This document shows positions 52,270 to 61,587 of a stretch of DNA of 64,000 nt, piece by piece. Position numbers and translations under genes: made by a program. Source of the stretch: Lactobacillus sp. UCMA15818 (GTDB lineage: Bacteria; Bacillota; Bacilli; Lactobacillales; Lactobacillaceae). The stretch's first letter is position 1. The number at the start of each line of letters is the position of its first letter. The stretch lies in NCBI RefSeq assembly GCF_030400225.1, contig NZ_VJYB01000002.1, positions 314,207-378,206 of the forward strand. The letters are read 5' to 3'. The notes below the pieces were generated by a model that saw nothing but the letters and a program-made list of their open reading frames with translations, did not search any database and was not told the origin of the DNA.

Positions 52270-52520
52270 TTAATATTGACTGTGAGAGAATGAGTAATCT
52301 TCGGATTTTCACAAGAGAGTCGCGGTAGCTGAGAAGCGATGCAGGTCTGGAGGCGAATATGGTTCTTTAGAAGTCTGAGATGGTGAGTTGATCAGTAATA
52401 AGCCATTATCCGGTTAAAACCGTTATTGATTGATATCTTAGATATTATAAGGGACCAGTATGGTCTGAAGATTGGTGGTACCGCGCTTGAGCGCCCTTTC
52501 ATTGAAGGGGTGCTTTTTTT
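52270..52520 (+). ncRNA. T-box riboswitch leader, probably methionine-responsive
   Basis: Stem I region with AGAGAG and GCGGTAGCTGAGAAGCGATG, a likely specifier loop GGCGAATATGGTT (52352-52364), the T-box TTGGTGGTACCGCG (52472-52485) that pairs with uncharged tRNA, and the competing terminator GCGCCCTT/AAGGGGTGC with T8 (52491-52520). The specifier codon could be AUG (52359-52361) or UAU (52358-52360); the downstream UPF0397-type transporter, known to be under methionine control in lactobacilli, favours AUG. Confidence 0.85.
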
Positions 52521-52577
52521 ATTGCAGTCGATTTTAAGAGCAATAAATAATTTATTAATTAAGGAGATGTATTACTA

Positions 52578-53135
52578 ATGTCAAACAAGAATAGGTCTGT
52601 TCAAACCGTTGTAGCTACAGGGATTGGTGCTGCAATTATCTTTGTCTTAATGAAGTTCATTGCCATTCCAACAGGTATTTCAAATACACAGGTGAATGTA
52701 GCTGAAGGGTTCTTGCCATTATTAGCTGCAATCTATGGACCAGTTGCGGCTGGATTAGCGATGTTTATCGGCCATTCTTTAAATGACTTTGTTACTTATG
52801 GTTCGCCTTGGTGGACATGGGTCATCGTTGATGGTTTGGTTGGGGTAGCTTTTGGGTTATTCAAGCGTCAATTAGACATCCAAAGTGGCAAGATCTCAGC
52901 TGCTAAATTAGTTCTTTTTAATGTATACCAGATTGTAGTTAATTTTATTGGTTGGGTTTTGCTTGCTCCAACGGGTGATATTTTGATTTATCATGAACCA
53001 GCAAGTAAGGTATATCTTCAAGGAGTTGTAACTTGGTTGTTGAACAGTGCTTCTGTTGCAATTATTGGGACAATTCTTTTGATATTATATGCAAAAACAA
53101 GAACAAAACGTGGCAGCTTGAAGAAGGAAAAGTGA
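52578..53135 (+). CDS. ECF transporter S component, UPF0397/MtsT-like
   Basis: 185 residues, about five TM helices: VVATGIGAAIIFVLMKFIAI, NVAEGFLPLLAAIYGPVAAG, FIGHSLNDFVTYGSPWWTW are UPF0397 family marks. This family is predicted to be the substrate-binding protein of a methionine ECF transporter. ATPase and T-component genes follow in the operon (gap 1 nt), and a T-box precedes it. Substrate methionine is inference from the T-box and family regulation. Confidence 0.88.
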   Translation: MSNKNRSVQTVVATGIGAAIIFVLMKFIAIPTGISNTQVNVAEGFLPLLAAIYGPVAAGLAMFIGHSLNDFVTYGSPWWTWVIVDGLVGVAFGLFKRQLDIQSGKISAAKLVLFNVYQIVVNFIGWVLLAPTGDILIYHEPASKVYLQGVVTWLLNSASVAIIGTILLILYAKTRTKRGSLKKEK

Positions 53136-53136
53136 G

Positions 53137-54840
53137 ATGGCAGAACCACTAATTAGTTTCAAGGATTTCTCATTCAAATATGATTCGCAGGCTGAAGATA
53201 CATTGAAACATATTGATCTTGATATTTATCCTGGTGAGAAAGTCTTGATAGCCGGTGCATCAGGCTCTGGCAAGTCAACGTTGGGTCGTGTCATCAATGG
53301 ACTGATTCCACATGCTTATCCGGGGACGATCAGCGGGTCATGTATTGTGAATGGCAAGGAGGTTGCGGACAGTTCATTATTTGATTTATCTTTTGATGTT
53401 GGAACTGTCCTGCAAGATTCTGACAGCCAGTTTGTTGGCTTAACTGTTGCTGAAGACATGGCGTTTTCACTTGAAAATGATCAGGTACCACAAGCTGAAA
53501 TGCGAAGTGCGGTTACCAAGTGGGCAAAAACGCTGCAACTAAATGAACTGTTGAAGAACTCACCGCAAGAAATCTCTGGTGGACAGAAACAGCGAGTTGC
53601 AATGGGCGGCGTCTTGATTGATGAAAGTCGAATTTTATTATTTGATGAACCACTCGCTAGTCTTGATCCGGCAGCTGGACTTGCTTCAATGGAACTAATC
53701 AATGATTTGGCAACAAAGCAGAATTTGACGGTAGTAATTATTGAACATCGAATTGAAGAGGCCTTGCATGCCAATATTGATCGACTTGTAGTATTGCAAG
53801 ATGGTGAGATTGTCGCAAATGATAAACCAGATAGAATCCTTGTATCTGAAAAAATTATTGAGCTTGGACTAAGAGAACCGCTATACTTGAGTGTTCTAAG
53901 ACGTGCTGGGATTGCAATAGCAGATTGTCAACAAATTAGTCATGCTGAAACAATAACAAATCCTGCAATTGCTAAGAGTTTAAAGTCATGGACGAGAGAT
54001 GTTAAGTTGAATCAGGCAGATGAGAAAAAGTCAAACTTGTTGGAGCTGCAGAACATAAAATTCGCCTATGATGATGGCAAGAATGTGATTGATAATGTGA
54101 ATCTGGTTGTTCATCGAGGTGAAATGATCAGCCTTGTAGGTCAGAATGGTACAGGTAAGTCGACGCTAAGTAGCTTGATTACAGGTTTCTTGACGCCAAC
54201 TAATGGCAAAATATTATTTGCCGGAGAAGATATGGCTGAACTGTCTGTCAAAGAACGGGCTGAAAAAATTGGATATATTCTGCAGGATCCTAACCAAATG
54301 ATTTCTAAGACAACTGTTTTTGAAGAGGTTTCTTCTGGGCTAGTATTGCGCCAGATAGCAAGCAAAGAAATTCAGGGGCGTGTCAATAAAATTTTGAAAA
54401 TCTGTGGTCTGTATGAGATGCGGCACTGGCCAATATCGGCGCTCAGCTTTGGACAGAAGAAACGAGTTACAATCGCATCAATTCTTGTACTTGATCCAGA
54501 GATGCTGATTCTTGACGAGCCAACTGCCGGTCAGGATTTCAGACACTATACTGAAATAATGAGTTTTTTGGAGAAGGTCTGTGCAGATAAGGATCTGACA
54601 ATTATTCTGATTACCCATGACATGCATCTAATGCTTGAGTACACTATGCGGACAATTGTCTTGGATGCTGGTCATGTTATTATGGATGATATACCAGCCA
54701 AGGTCTTGACTAATGCTGATGTATTGCAGCGCGCGTCCCTTGCAAAAACGAGTCTGTATACACTGGCTCAGCGCTTTGGATTGCCGTCTGCAGATGATTT
54801 TGTCGCAAAATTCATTGAATCAGAAAGGCGGGCAAGATAA
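53137..54840 (+). CDS. ECF transporter ATPase, two ABC domains fused
   Basis: 567 residues. Domain 1 (about 5-240): Walker A GASGSGKST, signature ISGGQKQR, Walker B ILLFDEPLASLDP. Domain 2 (about 300-530): GQNGTGKST, LSFGQKKR, LILDEPTAGQDF. Fused A1-A2 subunits are typical of dedicated group I-like ECF systems. Second signature has SFGQ in place of SGGQ. Overlaps the T-component gene by one nucleotide. Confidence 0.94.
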   Translation: MAEPLISFKDFSFKYDSQAEDTLKHIDLDIYPGEKVLIAGASGSGKSTLGRVINGLIPHAYPGTISGSCIVNGKEVADSSLFDLSFDVGTVLQDSDSQFVGLTVAEDMAFSLENDQVPQAEMRSAVTKWAKTLQLNELLKNSPQEISGGQKQRVAMGGVLIDESRILLFDEPLASLDPAAGLASMELINDLATKQNLTVVIIEHRIEEALHANIDRLVVLQDGEIVANDKPDRILVSEKIIELGLREPLYLSVLRRAGIAIADCQQISHAETITNPAIAKSLKSWTRDVKLNQADEKKSNLLELQNIKFAYDDGKNVIDNVNLVVHRGEMISLVGQNGTGKSTLSSLITGFLTPTNGKILFAGEDMAELSVKERAEKIGYILQDPNQMISKTTVFEEVSSGLVLRQIASKEIQGRVNKILKICGLYEMRHWPISALSFGQKKRVTIASILVLDPEMLILDEPTAGQDFRHYTEIMSFLEKVCADKDLTIILITHDMHLMLEYTMRTIVLDAGHVIMDDIPAKVLTNADVLQRASLAKTSLYTLAQRFGLPSADDFVAKFIESERRAR

Positions 54841-55676
54841 TGGCAAAAAATCTCTTTGTCGGTTACAACGAACGGGATACATTCTTGCATCGCTTGAGTG
54901 GCAGCACCAAATTAATTGGCTTTGTCAGCTTATCGATCATTGGAATGCTGACTTTTGATACACGGTTTCTTTTAGGTATCTTTTTGTTTTCAGTAATTTT
55001 ATTTTGGAAATCAAAAATAAAATTCAGCGAGATTTCTTTTATTTTGAAGGTAATCATAGCCTTTGCAATTTTCAATATTATTTTAGTGTATGTTTTCTCA
55101 CCAAGTTATGGAATGTCCATTTATGGGAGCCAGCACATGATATTTGGAGACCCAAATCATTTTTTTAACTTGTCTTGGGAAGAACTGCTCTATCTCTTCA
55201 ATGTGATGCTAAAGTACACTTTTGCTGTGCCACTCGCCTTGGTCTTCTTATTGACTACCGAACCAAGCGAGTTTGCAGCAAGTCTTAATAAGATTGGAAT
55301 CTCTTATCGAATCAGCTATTCAGTGGAAATTACGTTAAGATATATCCCAGATGTTCAGCGGGATTACCGGACTATCAGCTTAGCACAGCAGGCACGTGGT
55401 TATGAGATTTCTAAGAAGGCGAATCTGATGACACGGGCAAAGGGTGCGATTCAGATTATTTTGCCGTTAATTTTTACTAGCTTGGATCGAATTGAGACTG
55501 TTAGTCAGGCAATGTCGTTAAGACGTTTTGGAAGGCATAACAAACGCACATGGTATATGGCACGCCGCTTCAAAATGGCGGATTATCTAGCACTTTTTTT
55601 GATTCTTTTAATTGTAATCATCGGAATCACATTATTTAAAGTCAATAATGGACGTTTTTGGAATCCATTTAAGTAA
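54840..55676 (+). CDS. ECF transporter T component
   Basis: 278 residues, about five TM helices. The ATPase-contacting coupling motifs are QQARGYE and SLRRFGR. ATG 54840 overlaps the ATPase stop (TAATG). Completes the S-A-T operon under the T-box. A terminator follows. Confidence 0.93.
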   Translation: MAKNLFVGYNERDTFLHRLSGSTKLIGFVSLSIIGMLTFDTRFLLGIFLFSVILFWKSKIKFSEISFILKVIIAFAIFNIILVYVFSPSYGMSIYGSQHMIFGDPNHFFNLSWEELLYLFNVMLKYTFAVPLALVFLLTTEPSEFAASLNKIGISYRISYSVEITLRYIPDVQRDYRTISLAQQARGYEISKKANLMTRAKGAIQIILPLIFTSLDRIETVSQAMSLRRFGRHNKRTWYMARRFKMADYLALFLILLIVIIGITLFKVNNGRFWNPFK

Positions 55677-55727
55677 TTTTGAATTGTGTTGGAGATATTG
55701 TAATTTACAGAAATTAGTAACAAAAAG

Positions 55728-55775
55728 AAACTTCGGGCTTTGTTTTGACAACTTTTTCAGCCGAAGTTTTTTTGA
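55728..55775. terminator. Bidirectional terminator
   Basis: AAACTTCGG / CCGAAGTTT with A and T runs, between two convergent genes. Confidence 0.85.
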
Positions 55776-55805
55776 TTGGGGAAATATTAATAAAGAAAGT
55801 CGGAG

Positions 55806-56372
55806 CTATTGATAACTACGCAGTTTTGGTGGAGAGTATGTATGGATAAATGCTGCTGCTTCATTCAGAGACTTTGCAAAACATAACTTATTTAGATGTG
55901 CAGTACTCAAGAAGTCTTTATCTACCATCTGGTTGAAGAATTGTTCAAGTAGATCATAATAGTGATCAATATTCAACAACACACATGGATTGGGATTGTC
56001 GCCAATGCGGGCCCATGAATATGCCTCGACAATTTCTTCAAGTGTTCCAGCTCCACCGGGAAGTGCTAGGCAAACATCTGCTAGTTCAATCATTCTTTTT
56101 TTGCGCAGAGCCATATCAGAAACAACTTCAAGTTTTGTGATGCTTGCAAGGGCAACATTGCGGTCGAATAAATTTTGGGGGATTATGCCAGTGACTTTTC
56201 CGCCATTATCTAGGACGGTGTTGGCCAATGTACCCATCAATCCATATTTTCCTCCGCCGTAGATTAGTTCGTAGTTATGCGAAACAATCCATTTGGCGAG
56301 TTCGACAGCAGCATCTTTAAAGTGTGGATTATTGCCAGTTGATGCACCACAATATACTGCAATTTTTTTCAA
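55806..56372 (-). CDS. LOG-family (TIGR00730) nucleotide 5'-monophosphate phosphoribohydrolase
   Basis: 188 residues. IAVYCGASTG start, IYGGGKYGLMG and the catalytic ALPGGAGTLEEI of LOG/YvdD proteins; hydrolyses nucleotide monophosphates (cytokinin-type or purine). The start I choose is TTG 56372, 4-5 nt from GAGGTGAT; an ATG at 56396 adds eight non-homologous residues. Convergent with the ECF operon. Confidence 0.88.
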   Translation of the reverse strand: MKKIAVYCGASTGNNPHFKDAAVELAKWIVSHNYELIYGGGKYGLMGTLANTVLDNGGKVTGIIPQNLFDRNVALASITKLEVVSDMALRKKRMIELADVCLALPGGAGTLEEIVEAYSWARIGDNPNPCVLLNIDHYYDLLEQFFNQMVDKDFLSTAHLNKLCFAKSLNEAAAFIHTYSPPKLRSYQ

Positions 56373-56487
56373 ATAAATCACCTCATAAATAGTCATTGAT
56401 TATCTAATTGTAGCACATCGTATTACTATCATATTAGCAGAACTGTTTCATTATTGATTTTGTTTCAAGTATTGGGAGGGGAGAATA

Positions 56488-56880
56488 ATGATCAACTTTA
56501 AAAATATCATGAGCATAGCCTTTTTTGGATTTATTGGCGGAATTCTCCGTTATTTGCTGGGAGTCTGGTTTGCTTTCAACGGGACAATCATTGTCAACAT
56601 TATTGGTTGCTTTTTGCTAGCCTTTCTAACCTATTTCCTGCTTGAGTCGGGAACACCGGCTTCTTGGGTTACACTTGGACTGGGAACTGGATTAATTGGT
56701 TCCTTTACGACTTTCTCAAGCTTTTGTTTAGATGTCGTCAAACTTGCTGAATTACATTCGAATACATATATGCTGACCTACTTGACAATAAGTATTGCTG
56801 GCGGATACTTGAGTGCATTTTGCGGTATGAAGCTTGGTAAGTTAAGTGGGCACAGTATGAAATGGAGGAATAAGATGTGA
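56488..56880 (+). CDS. crcB: Fluoride channel subunit CrcB/Fluc 1
   Basis: 130 residues, four TM helices. GFIGGILRYLLG, NIIGCFLLAFLT, and GLIGSFTTFSSFCLD carry the Asn, Phe and Thr/Ser residues of the Fluc pore. Paired with a second copy, as is usual in Firmicutes where the two form a heterodimer. SD GGGAGGGG. No fluoride riboswitch motif is seen upstream. Confidence 0.92.
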   Translation: MINFKNIMSIAFFGFIGGILRYLLGVWFAFNGTIIVNIIGCFLLAFLTYFLLESGTPASWVTLGLGTGLIGSFTTFSSFCLDVVKLAELHSNTYMLTYLTISIAGGYLSAFCGMKLGKLSGHSMKWRNKM

Positions 56881-57239
56881 TATATCTTGTAGGGATTGGA
56901 GCAGCCTTAGGATCTGTTTTGCGGTATTTGATTACTACAGTGATTAAAAAGAAATCACGAACGATTTGGCCGACGGCTACATTACTAATTAATTTATCTG
57001 GTTCATTCTTATTGGGAACATTATATGGGTTAGCAACGATTAAAGTTGCGTACTTAATAATAGGAGTTGGTATACTAGGCGGGTTTACAACATTTTCAAC
57101 AATGAATACGGAAATTTTAGGATTGTTTGGAAGCAAAAAGAGTATATATGCATGGTGGTATGCAAGCATTAGTTATTTATTGGGGATTGCCTTATCTGTC
57201 TTAGGTGTCATTATCGGTGTTATAATGAAATCACATTGA
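56877..57239 (+). CDS. crcB: Fluoride channel subunit CrcB/Fluc 2
   Basis: 120 residues, four TM helices. GIGAALGSVLRYLI, NLSGSFLLGTLYG and GFTTFSTMNTE keep the fluoride-pore residues. GTG 56877 overlaps the end of subunit 1 by 4 nt (translational coupling). Inverted-topology partner of subunit 1. Confidence 0.92.
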   Translation: MIYLVGIGAALGSVLRYLITTVIKKKSRTIWPTATLLINLSGSFLLGTLYGLATIKVAYLIIGVGILGGFTTFSTMNTEILGLFGSKKSIYAWWYASISYLLGIALSVLGVIIGVIMKSH

Positions 57240-57514
57240 TGTTCCTGTTGTTAGAACTTATTAAAGATAATCATGATTAGGGTATTTAAAATTCTGTTTT
57301 ATTTCCGATATATGTTTATAGCGCCTAGAATAATTACCTAATTTTTAAATTAATAAATATGCATCTTAATACATCTTTTTGATGTACAATGTTATTAGAT
57401 GAAAGTTGCTTTTTTCAAGTTTTTAATAACGTATGTAATTTTTATTGAGTTAAAAGCGAAAGTTACGCTACAGACCGCTGATTTCATAATTATATCTTTT
57501 AAAGGAATGGTCAA

Positions 57515-58276
57515 ATGACAGAAGATGGTGTTTGTATAGTAGACGAATTGCAACAATTTTATTTAGTTTGTCAACCTATTATAAGGATTAGATCAAGCCA
57601 GTTGATTGAATCGGTTGCTGACTATGAAGTTTTGATTCGTTCTAAAAGAGATAACAAGTTTCCTTTTAATGCTTTTAGGAAGTTGATTGAATGTGAAGCT
57701 TACAATGATGTTTTTATCGAGTGGTTCGAAAAAGAATTTAATTATTTGCTACAGAAGTTTCCAAATTATAAATTTGACATTAATATTGATCCACAACAGT
57801 TTAAATATCCAAGAACATGGATTTTTATAGATAGTATTTTACCTGAGTGTCGTAGAATTGCTGTCGAAATTACTGAGGCGATTCCGCTTAATAAAGAATT
57901 TGCAGCACAGGACAAATTTTTCAAAAAATCGCCACTATCTGTGTTAAAAAAAATGGGCTTTAAGACCGTAGTAGATGATATAGGTACTGGACAAAATTCA
58001 CTGCAATTTGTAGCTAATAACTTGCAAGATATCGATAGACTGAAGATATCCTTGGTTGCCTTCAGGGGCCTGAGAGATGACGTCACTTATCTTTTTTTAA
58101 AAGCATGGTTTCATTTAGCAAACAAATATAACTTTGAATTTGTGGTTGAGGGAATTGATAATGAGATTACTGCGACTTCACTGATTTCTAGCGGTCTTGA
58201 CATGCAGCAAGGCTTTTTCTGGCAAAAGCCGCATGTATTAAAAGAGACTGCTAAAAGGCTAAATAATATCTACTAA
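57515..58276 (+). CDS. EAL-domain protein (c-di-GMP phosphodiesterase-like)
   Basis: 253 residues, a stand-alone EAL domain without TM helices. Key positions: EVL in YEVLIRS, Asn in INIDPQQF, VEITE, DD in VVDDIGTGQ, Lys in DRLKIS, Glu in VEGIDNE and QQGFF. The metal-pair DD and most ligands are kept, but KxD is KIS and DDFG is DDIG, so activity may be weak or the protein may be a c-di-GMP receptor. AAAGGAAT precedes ATG 57515. It complements the two GGDEF proteins 14-19 kb away. Confidence 0.85.
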   Translation: MTEDGVCIVDELQQFYLVCQPIIRIRSSQLIESVADYEVLIRSKRDNKFPFNAFRKLIECEAYNDVFIEWFEKEFNYLLQKFPNYKFDINIDPQQFKYPRTWIFIDSILPECRRIAVEITEAIPLNKEFAAQDKFFKKSPLSVLKKMGFKTVVDDIGTGQNSLQFVANNLQDIDRLKISLVAFRGLRDDVTYLFLKAWFHLANKYNFEFVVEGIDNEITATSLISSGLDMQQGFFWQKPHVLKETAKRLNNIY

Positions 58277-58301
58277 CGCTTTTTTTGTTGTAAATAATTC
58301 A

Positions 58302-58343
58302 TAAAAGTTTCTATTGGAATTTTACCATTAGAGACTTTTTTTC
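58302..58343 (+). terminator. Terminator after the EAL gene
   Basis: AAAGTTTCTA / TAGAGACTTT hairpin with T run. Confidence 0.75.
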
Positions 58344-58388
58344 GTGTATTATTAAATTAATAGCTTTCAGAAGCGAGGAGTGAAACTA

Positions 58389-59552
58389 ATGAAAATTGGG
58401 ATTGACAAAATAGGCTTTGCCACATCTGATTTATACTTAGATATGGCGGATCTAGCGTACGCACGCCATGAAGACCCGAATAAATATCTGATTGGTATCG
58501 GACAATCCAAGATGGCAGTAATTCGTCCGACACAGGATGTTGTAACAATGGCTGCAGTCGCAGCAAAAAAAATTATCAGTCAAGCAGACAAGGAAAAAAT
58601 AAGTTATGTTATTTTTGCAACTGAATCTGGAATAGATAATTCAAAGGGAGCTGCAATATATTTAGCTGATTTGTTAGGTCTTTTGCCGCGGATTCGAACG
58701 ATTGAACTGAAACAAGCATGCTATGGTGCAACTGCTGCACTTCAACTTGCAAAGGGATACATTGCACTGAATCCTGAAACTGAGGTCTTGGTAATCGGTG
58801 CTGATAATGCTCGTTATGGGATTAATACTCCAGGTGAACCAACACAAGGCGGGGGTGCGATTGCAATGATTATCAGCAGTAAACCCAAGATTCTTGAATT
58901 AGAGCATGAAACGGCCGCATATGCAGAAGATATTATGGATTTTTGGCGTCCATTGGGACATTCAAAGGCTTTAGTAGATGGTAAGTATTCTGCTGGAGTA
59001 TATCTTGATTTCTTGAAGAACGTTTGGGATGAACAACTGCAAAAAACAGGCTATCAACCGCAAGATTATGGTGCGTTGCTTTTTCACCTGCCGTACACCA
59101 AGATGGGACTGAAAGGTCTTAGACAGATACTTCAGAATGCCTCAATTGAAGATAGTAGTCGCTTGCTCAGAGAATTTGAATATGCAAGACAGTTCAATCG
59201 TGAAGTTGGAAATCTCTATACAGGTTCGCTTTATCTGAGTTTCTTATCACTGATTGTTAATAGTCCTAATATCAAAAGTGGTGAGCGAATCGGATTCTTC
59301 AGTTATGGTTCGGGTGCACAAGCCGAGTTTTTTTCCGGTATATTACAGACTGATTATCAAAAAGGTCTTGCTGGAGTCGACTATCAGGCAATATTGAATA
59401 AGCGGCAAGCTGTTTCTGTTGCAGAATATGAAGAACTTTTTGAAAATCACGTTTTTGATGTAGAAAATATTGAACTTGATTATCAAGAAGATAAGTCTAA
59501 TTTTATTTTGGCAGGGGTTCAGGATTATAGAAGAAAATATTTAAGCCGATGA
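58389..59552 (+). CDS. mvaS: Hydroxymethylglutaryl-CoA synthase
   Basis: 387 residues. KIGIDKIGFATSDLYLDMAD start, catalytic Cys in KQACYGATAAL (about C110), GDNARYG-type segment and the active-site His in FHLPYTKM. Condenses acetyl-CoA with acetoacetyl-CoA in the mevalonate pathway. ATG 58389 with GAGGAG 8 nt upstream; the GTG at 58380 overlaps the ribosome site. Confidence 0.95.
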   Translation: MKIGIDKIGFATSDLYLDMADLAYARHEDPNKYLIGIGQSKMAVIRPTQDVVTMAAVAAKKIISQADKEKISYVIFATESGIDNSKGAAIYLADLLGLLPRIRTIELKQACYGATAALQLAKGYIALNPETEVLVIGADNARYGINTPGEPTQGGGAIAMIISSKPKILELEHETAAYAEDIMDFWRPLGHSKALVDGKYSAGVYLDFLKNVWDEQLQKTGYQPQDYGALLFHLPYTKMGLKGLRQILQNASIEDSSRLLREFEYARQFNREVGNLYTGSLYLSFLSLIVNSPNIKSGERIGFFSYGSGAQAEFFSGILQTDYQKGLAGVDYQAILNKRQAVSVAEYEELFENHVFDVENIELDYQEDKSNFILAGVQDYRRKYLSR

Positions 59553-59678
59553 ATCCCATATATTGGGGGATTTAGGATTAAAATGTTATAATTATAATGG
59601 ATTTGTTTAATCTTATTAAGGTTTCAAAAAATAAGCACGAATTATAAGTAGAAATCATAAGTGTAAGGGGAGATTATT

Positions 59679-60569
59679 TTGGCAAATGGTAATACAGTGA
59701 GTAATGGAGAGTACTTGCAGGCAACACAAGAACTCACAAAGGCTGTTGCTAGCAAGATTCGCTATCTGCAGACATTGGCGACAGCGATAGATAACAAAAA
59801 TGATCGTTTGGTGTACCAATTAATTGATGGTGATCGCTATTCAGAACAGATCATCCAAGCGCGACATGGCAGTGCGGATGTTGACAATGAGAACCTTGTA
59901 AGCGATATTGCGGCTAAACTAAGCCAGTATTTGAGTACCAACCTCTTAGCGTACTTAGCAGCAACGTATCCATTTTTTTATTTTGAACAAATCGATTTAG
60001 GCAAATTTCAATTTTATTTTGGTAATTGGTGGGATCGCCGACTCTTTGGTGAATTAAATATCATTAAAGCCCAGTTCATTTTTGATCCTGCTGAATATGA
60101 AAAGCTAAGAAGAGCATTTGAATTGGAAAGCCAGAGCAAGCGCTTGAATAGCGACAAGATTGGCATGCTGTCAAGTCAGGCGGATCAATTGCAGGCTTTG
60201 ATTGATTCACAGGAACAAAGAGATGGAGAGAAAGAAAAAATCAGATTGCAATTAAAGAAGGCTGCGCAGGAAAAAGTTATGCCATGGGAGGCTTCTAAAG
60301 CAAAAGAAGCCAAACAGCAGCTTGTCAATCAACTTTCAAACTTGACTGAACAGGATGAAAAAGCACAGGATGCATATCGTTTGATCAAAGATAATGAGAA
60401 AAAAGTGCTTGAATTGTCTAAGGAAGATACGTTGATTGGTTATGAGAAACAAAGTATTATCGCTAAATTCGGAAGTTTTGATGCTTTCGAAGCCCGCTGC
60501 GAATCCTTGTATCGTGATTACATTGCCGATTTAATAGCGACAAACGGGAGGATGAATACGAATGAGTAG
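59679..60569 (+). CDS. Unknown protein with coiled coil (operon gene 1)
   Basis: 296 residues from TTG 59679 with AGGGGAG upstream. N-terminal half has a membrane-free alpha/beta region (YPFFYFEQIDLGKFQFYFGN); residues about 150-250 are strongly charged and coiled-coil-like (SQADQLQALIDSQEQRDGEK...). The stop overlaps the next gene by 8 nt. I do not recognise the family; it appears to be a conserved lactobacillus protein. A structural or partner-binding role is the most one can say. Confidence 0.7.
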   Translation: MANGNTVSNGEYLQATQELTKAVASKIRYLQTLATAIDNKNDRLVYQLIDGDRYSEQIIQARHGSADVDNENLVSDIAAKLSQYLSTNLLAYLAATYPFFYFEQIDLGKFQFYFGNWWDRRLFGELNIIKAQFIFDPAEYEKLRRAFELESQSKRLNSDKIGMLSSQADQLQALIDSQEQRDGEKEKIRLQLKKAAQEKVMPWEASKAKEAKQQLVNQLSNLTEQDEKAQDAYRLIKDNEKKVLELSKEDTLIGYEKQSIIAKFGSFDAFEARCESLYRDYIADLIATNGRMNTNE

Positions 60570-61563
60570 AGAGTATGAAAAACCAACCGAAGTTTTTAGA
60601 CCCCAGAATAGTTCAGATGTTGAACCCACCGAAAGTGCAACAACTTTGAGTACCTCTGGTAGATTAATTTCTTATAATAATCAGTTAAAGGATGGACTTG
60701 CAAATGGAGCTAATTTTACAAAATTATTGGATCAGCTAATTACAACGACCCGCACTGATGAATTGTTTGAAGCAGCACAGGCCTTGAGTACATATCAATT
60801 GGACACTGCATACTTGACCTTTCCGCAGCAGTACAGCCAATCTGATTTTTATTTAATCTTTATTAATCGTCTCTTAGCGCTTCATAGCAGGGAACGTGTA
60901 ATCTTACAATCTTCTGAACGATACGATGAACTTTATCATGAATTCCCAGGGATTAATTCAGCTGGTTATTTTATCTTTAAGTTAGAAAATGCTGTTCAAG
61001 GTGGAGCCTACTACACAGAAAAGGCAACTGGTGAAGCTTTATTCTATTTGAATTTTGAGAAACATGTGCTGCGTTTCAATAGTCGTGCTGTAACACAATT
61101 GTTATTGGTTGAATACCATGACTCAATTGGAAAGGAAGCTATTAAGGGCTTTGCAAATTACCTGCTGGATATTGGTAATTTCTTGAAGGAAGATTATGGA
61201 TTTGACGTTGATTTTACGTTGCTTGATCCTTCAAACAGTGCGATTTACCAATTAGCAGATGCGAATCTTCCACGTTCGATTATTGACCAACTGTTTGTTG
61301 AAGCAGGAAATGGTGGTAGAATGCTCGAATTAGGGGAGAATAGCTCACCGATTTTGAGACTCGACCATGGAATTGTTATTGAATTATTTGAACAACATAA
61401 TTATGAAGAGGATGTTGATCTAGGCTGGGGAATCAAGGTTTACGATCAACAACATGAAGTTGCTTGGTTTGATGTATTGTTACGTTATGAATTCTTGAGA
61501 TCATGGTATCTTGATAATTTGGCTACACTAGAGATTCAATCAGACGCTCTTTATTTTAACTAG
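60562..61563 (+). CDS. Unknown protein (operon gene 2)
   Basis: 333 residues. No TM helix, no known motif. About 20-30 % acidic/hydrophobic helices: YSQSDFYLIFINRLLALHSR, GAYYTEKATGEALFYLNFEK, then FANYLLDIGNFLKEDYGFDV. GAGGATGAATACGA before ATG 60562 within the previous gene. Coupled to genes 1 and 3; function unknown. Confidence 0.7.
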   Translation: MSREYEKPTEVFRPQNSSDVEPTESATTLSTSGRLISYNNQLKDGLANGANFTKLLDQLITTTRTDELFEAAQALSTYQLDTAYLTFPQQYSQSDFYLIFINRLLALHSRERVILQSSERYDELYHEFPGINSAGYFIFKLENAVQGGAYYTEKATGEALFYLNFEKHVLRFNSRAVTQLLLVEYHDSIGKEAIKGFANYLLDIGNFLKEDYGFDVDFTLLDPSNSAIYQLADANLPRSIIDQLFVEAGNGGRMLELGENSSPILRLDHGIVIELFEQHNYEEDVDLGWGIKVYDQQHEVAWFDVLLRYEFLRSWYLDNLATLEIQSDALYFN

Positions 61564-61587
61564 AATACACATGAGGAGCATTAAATA

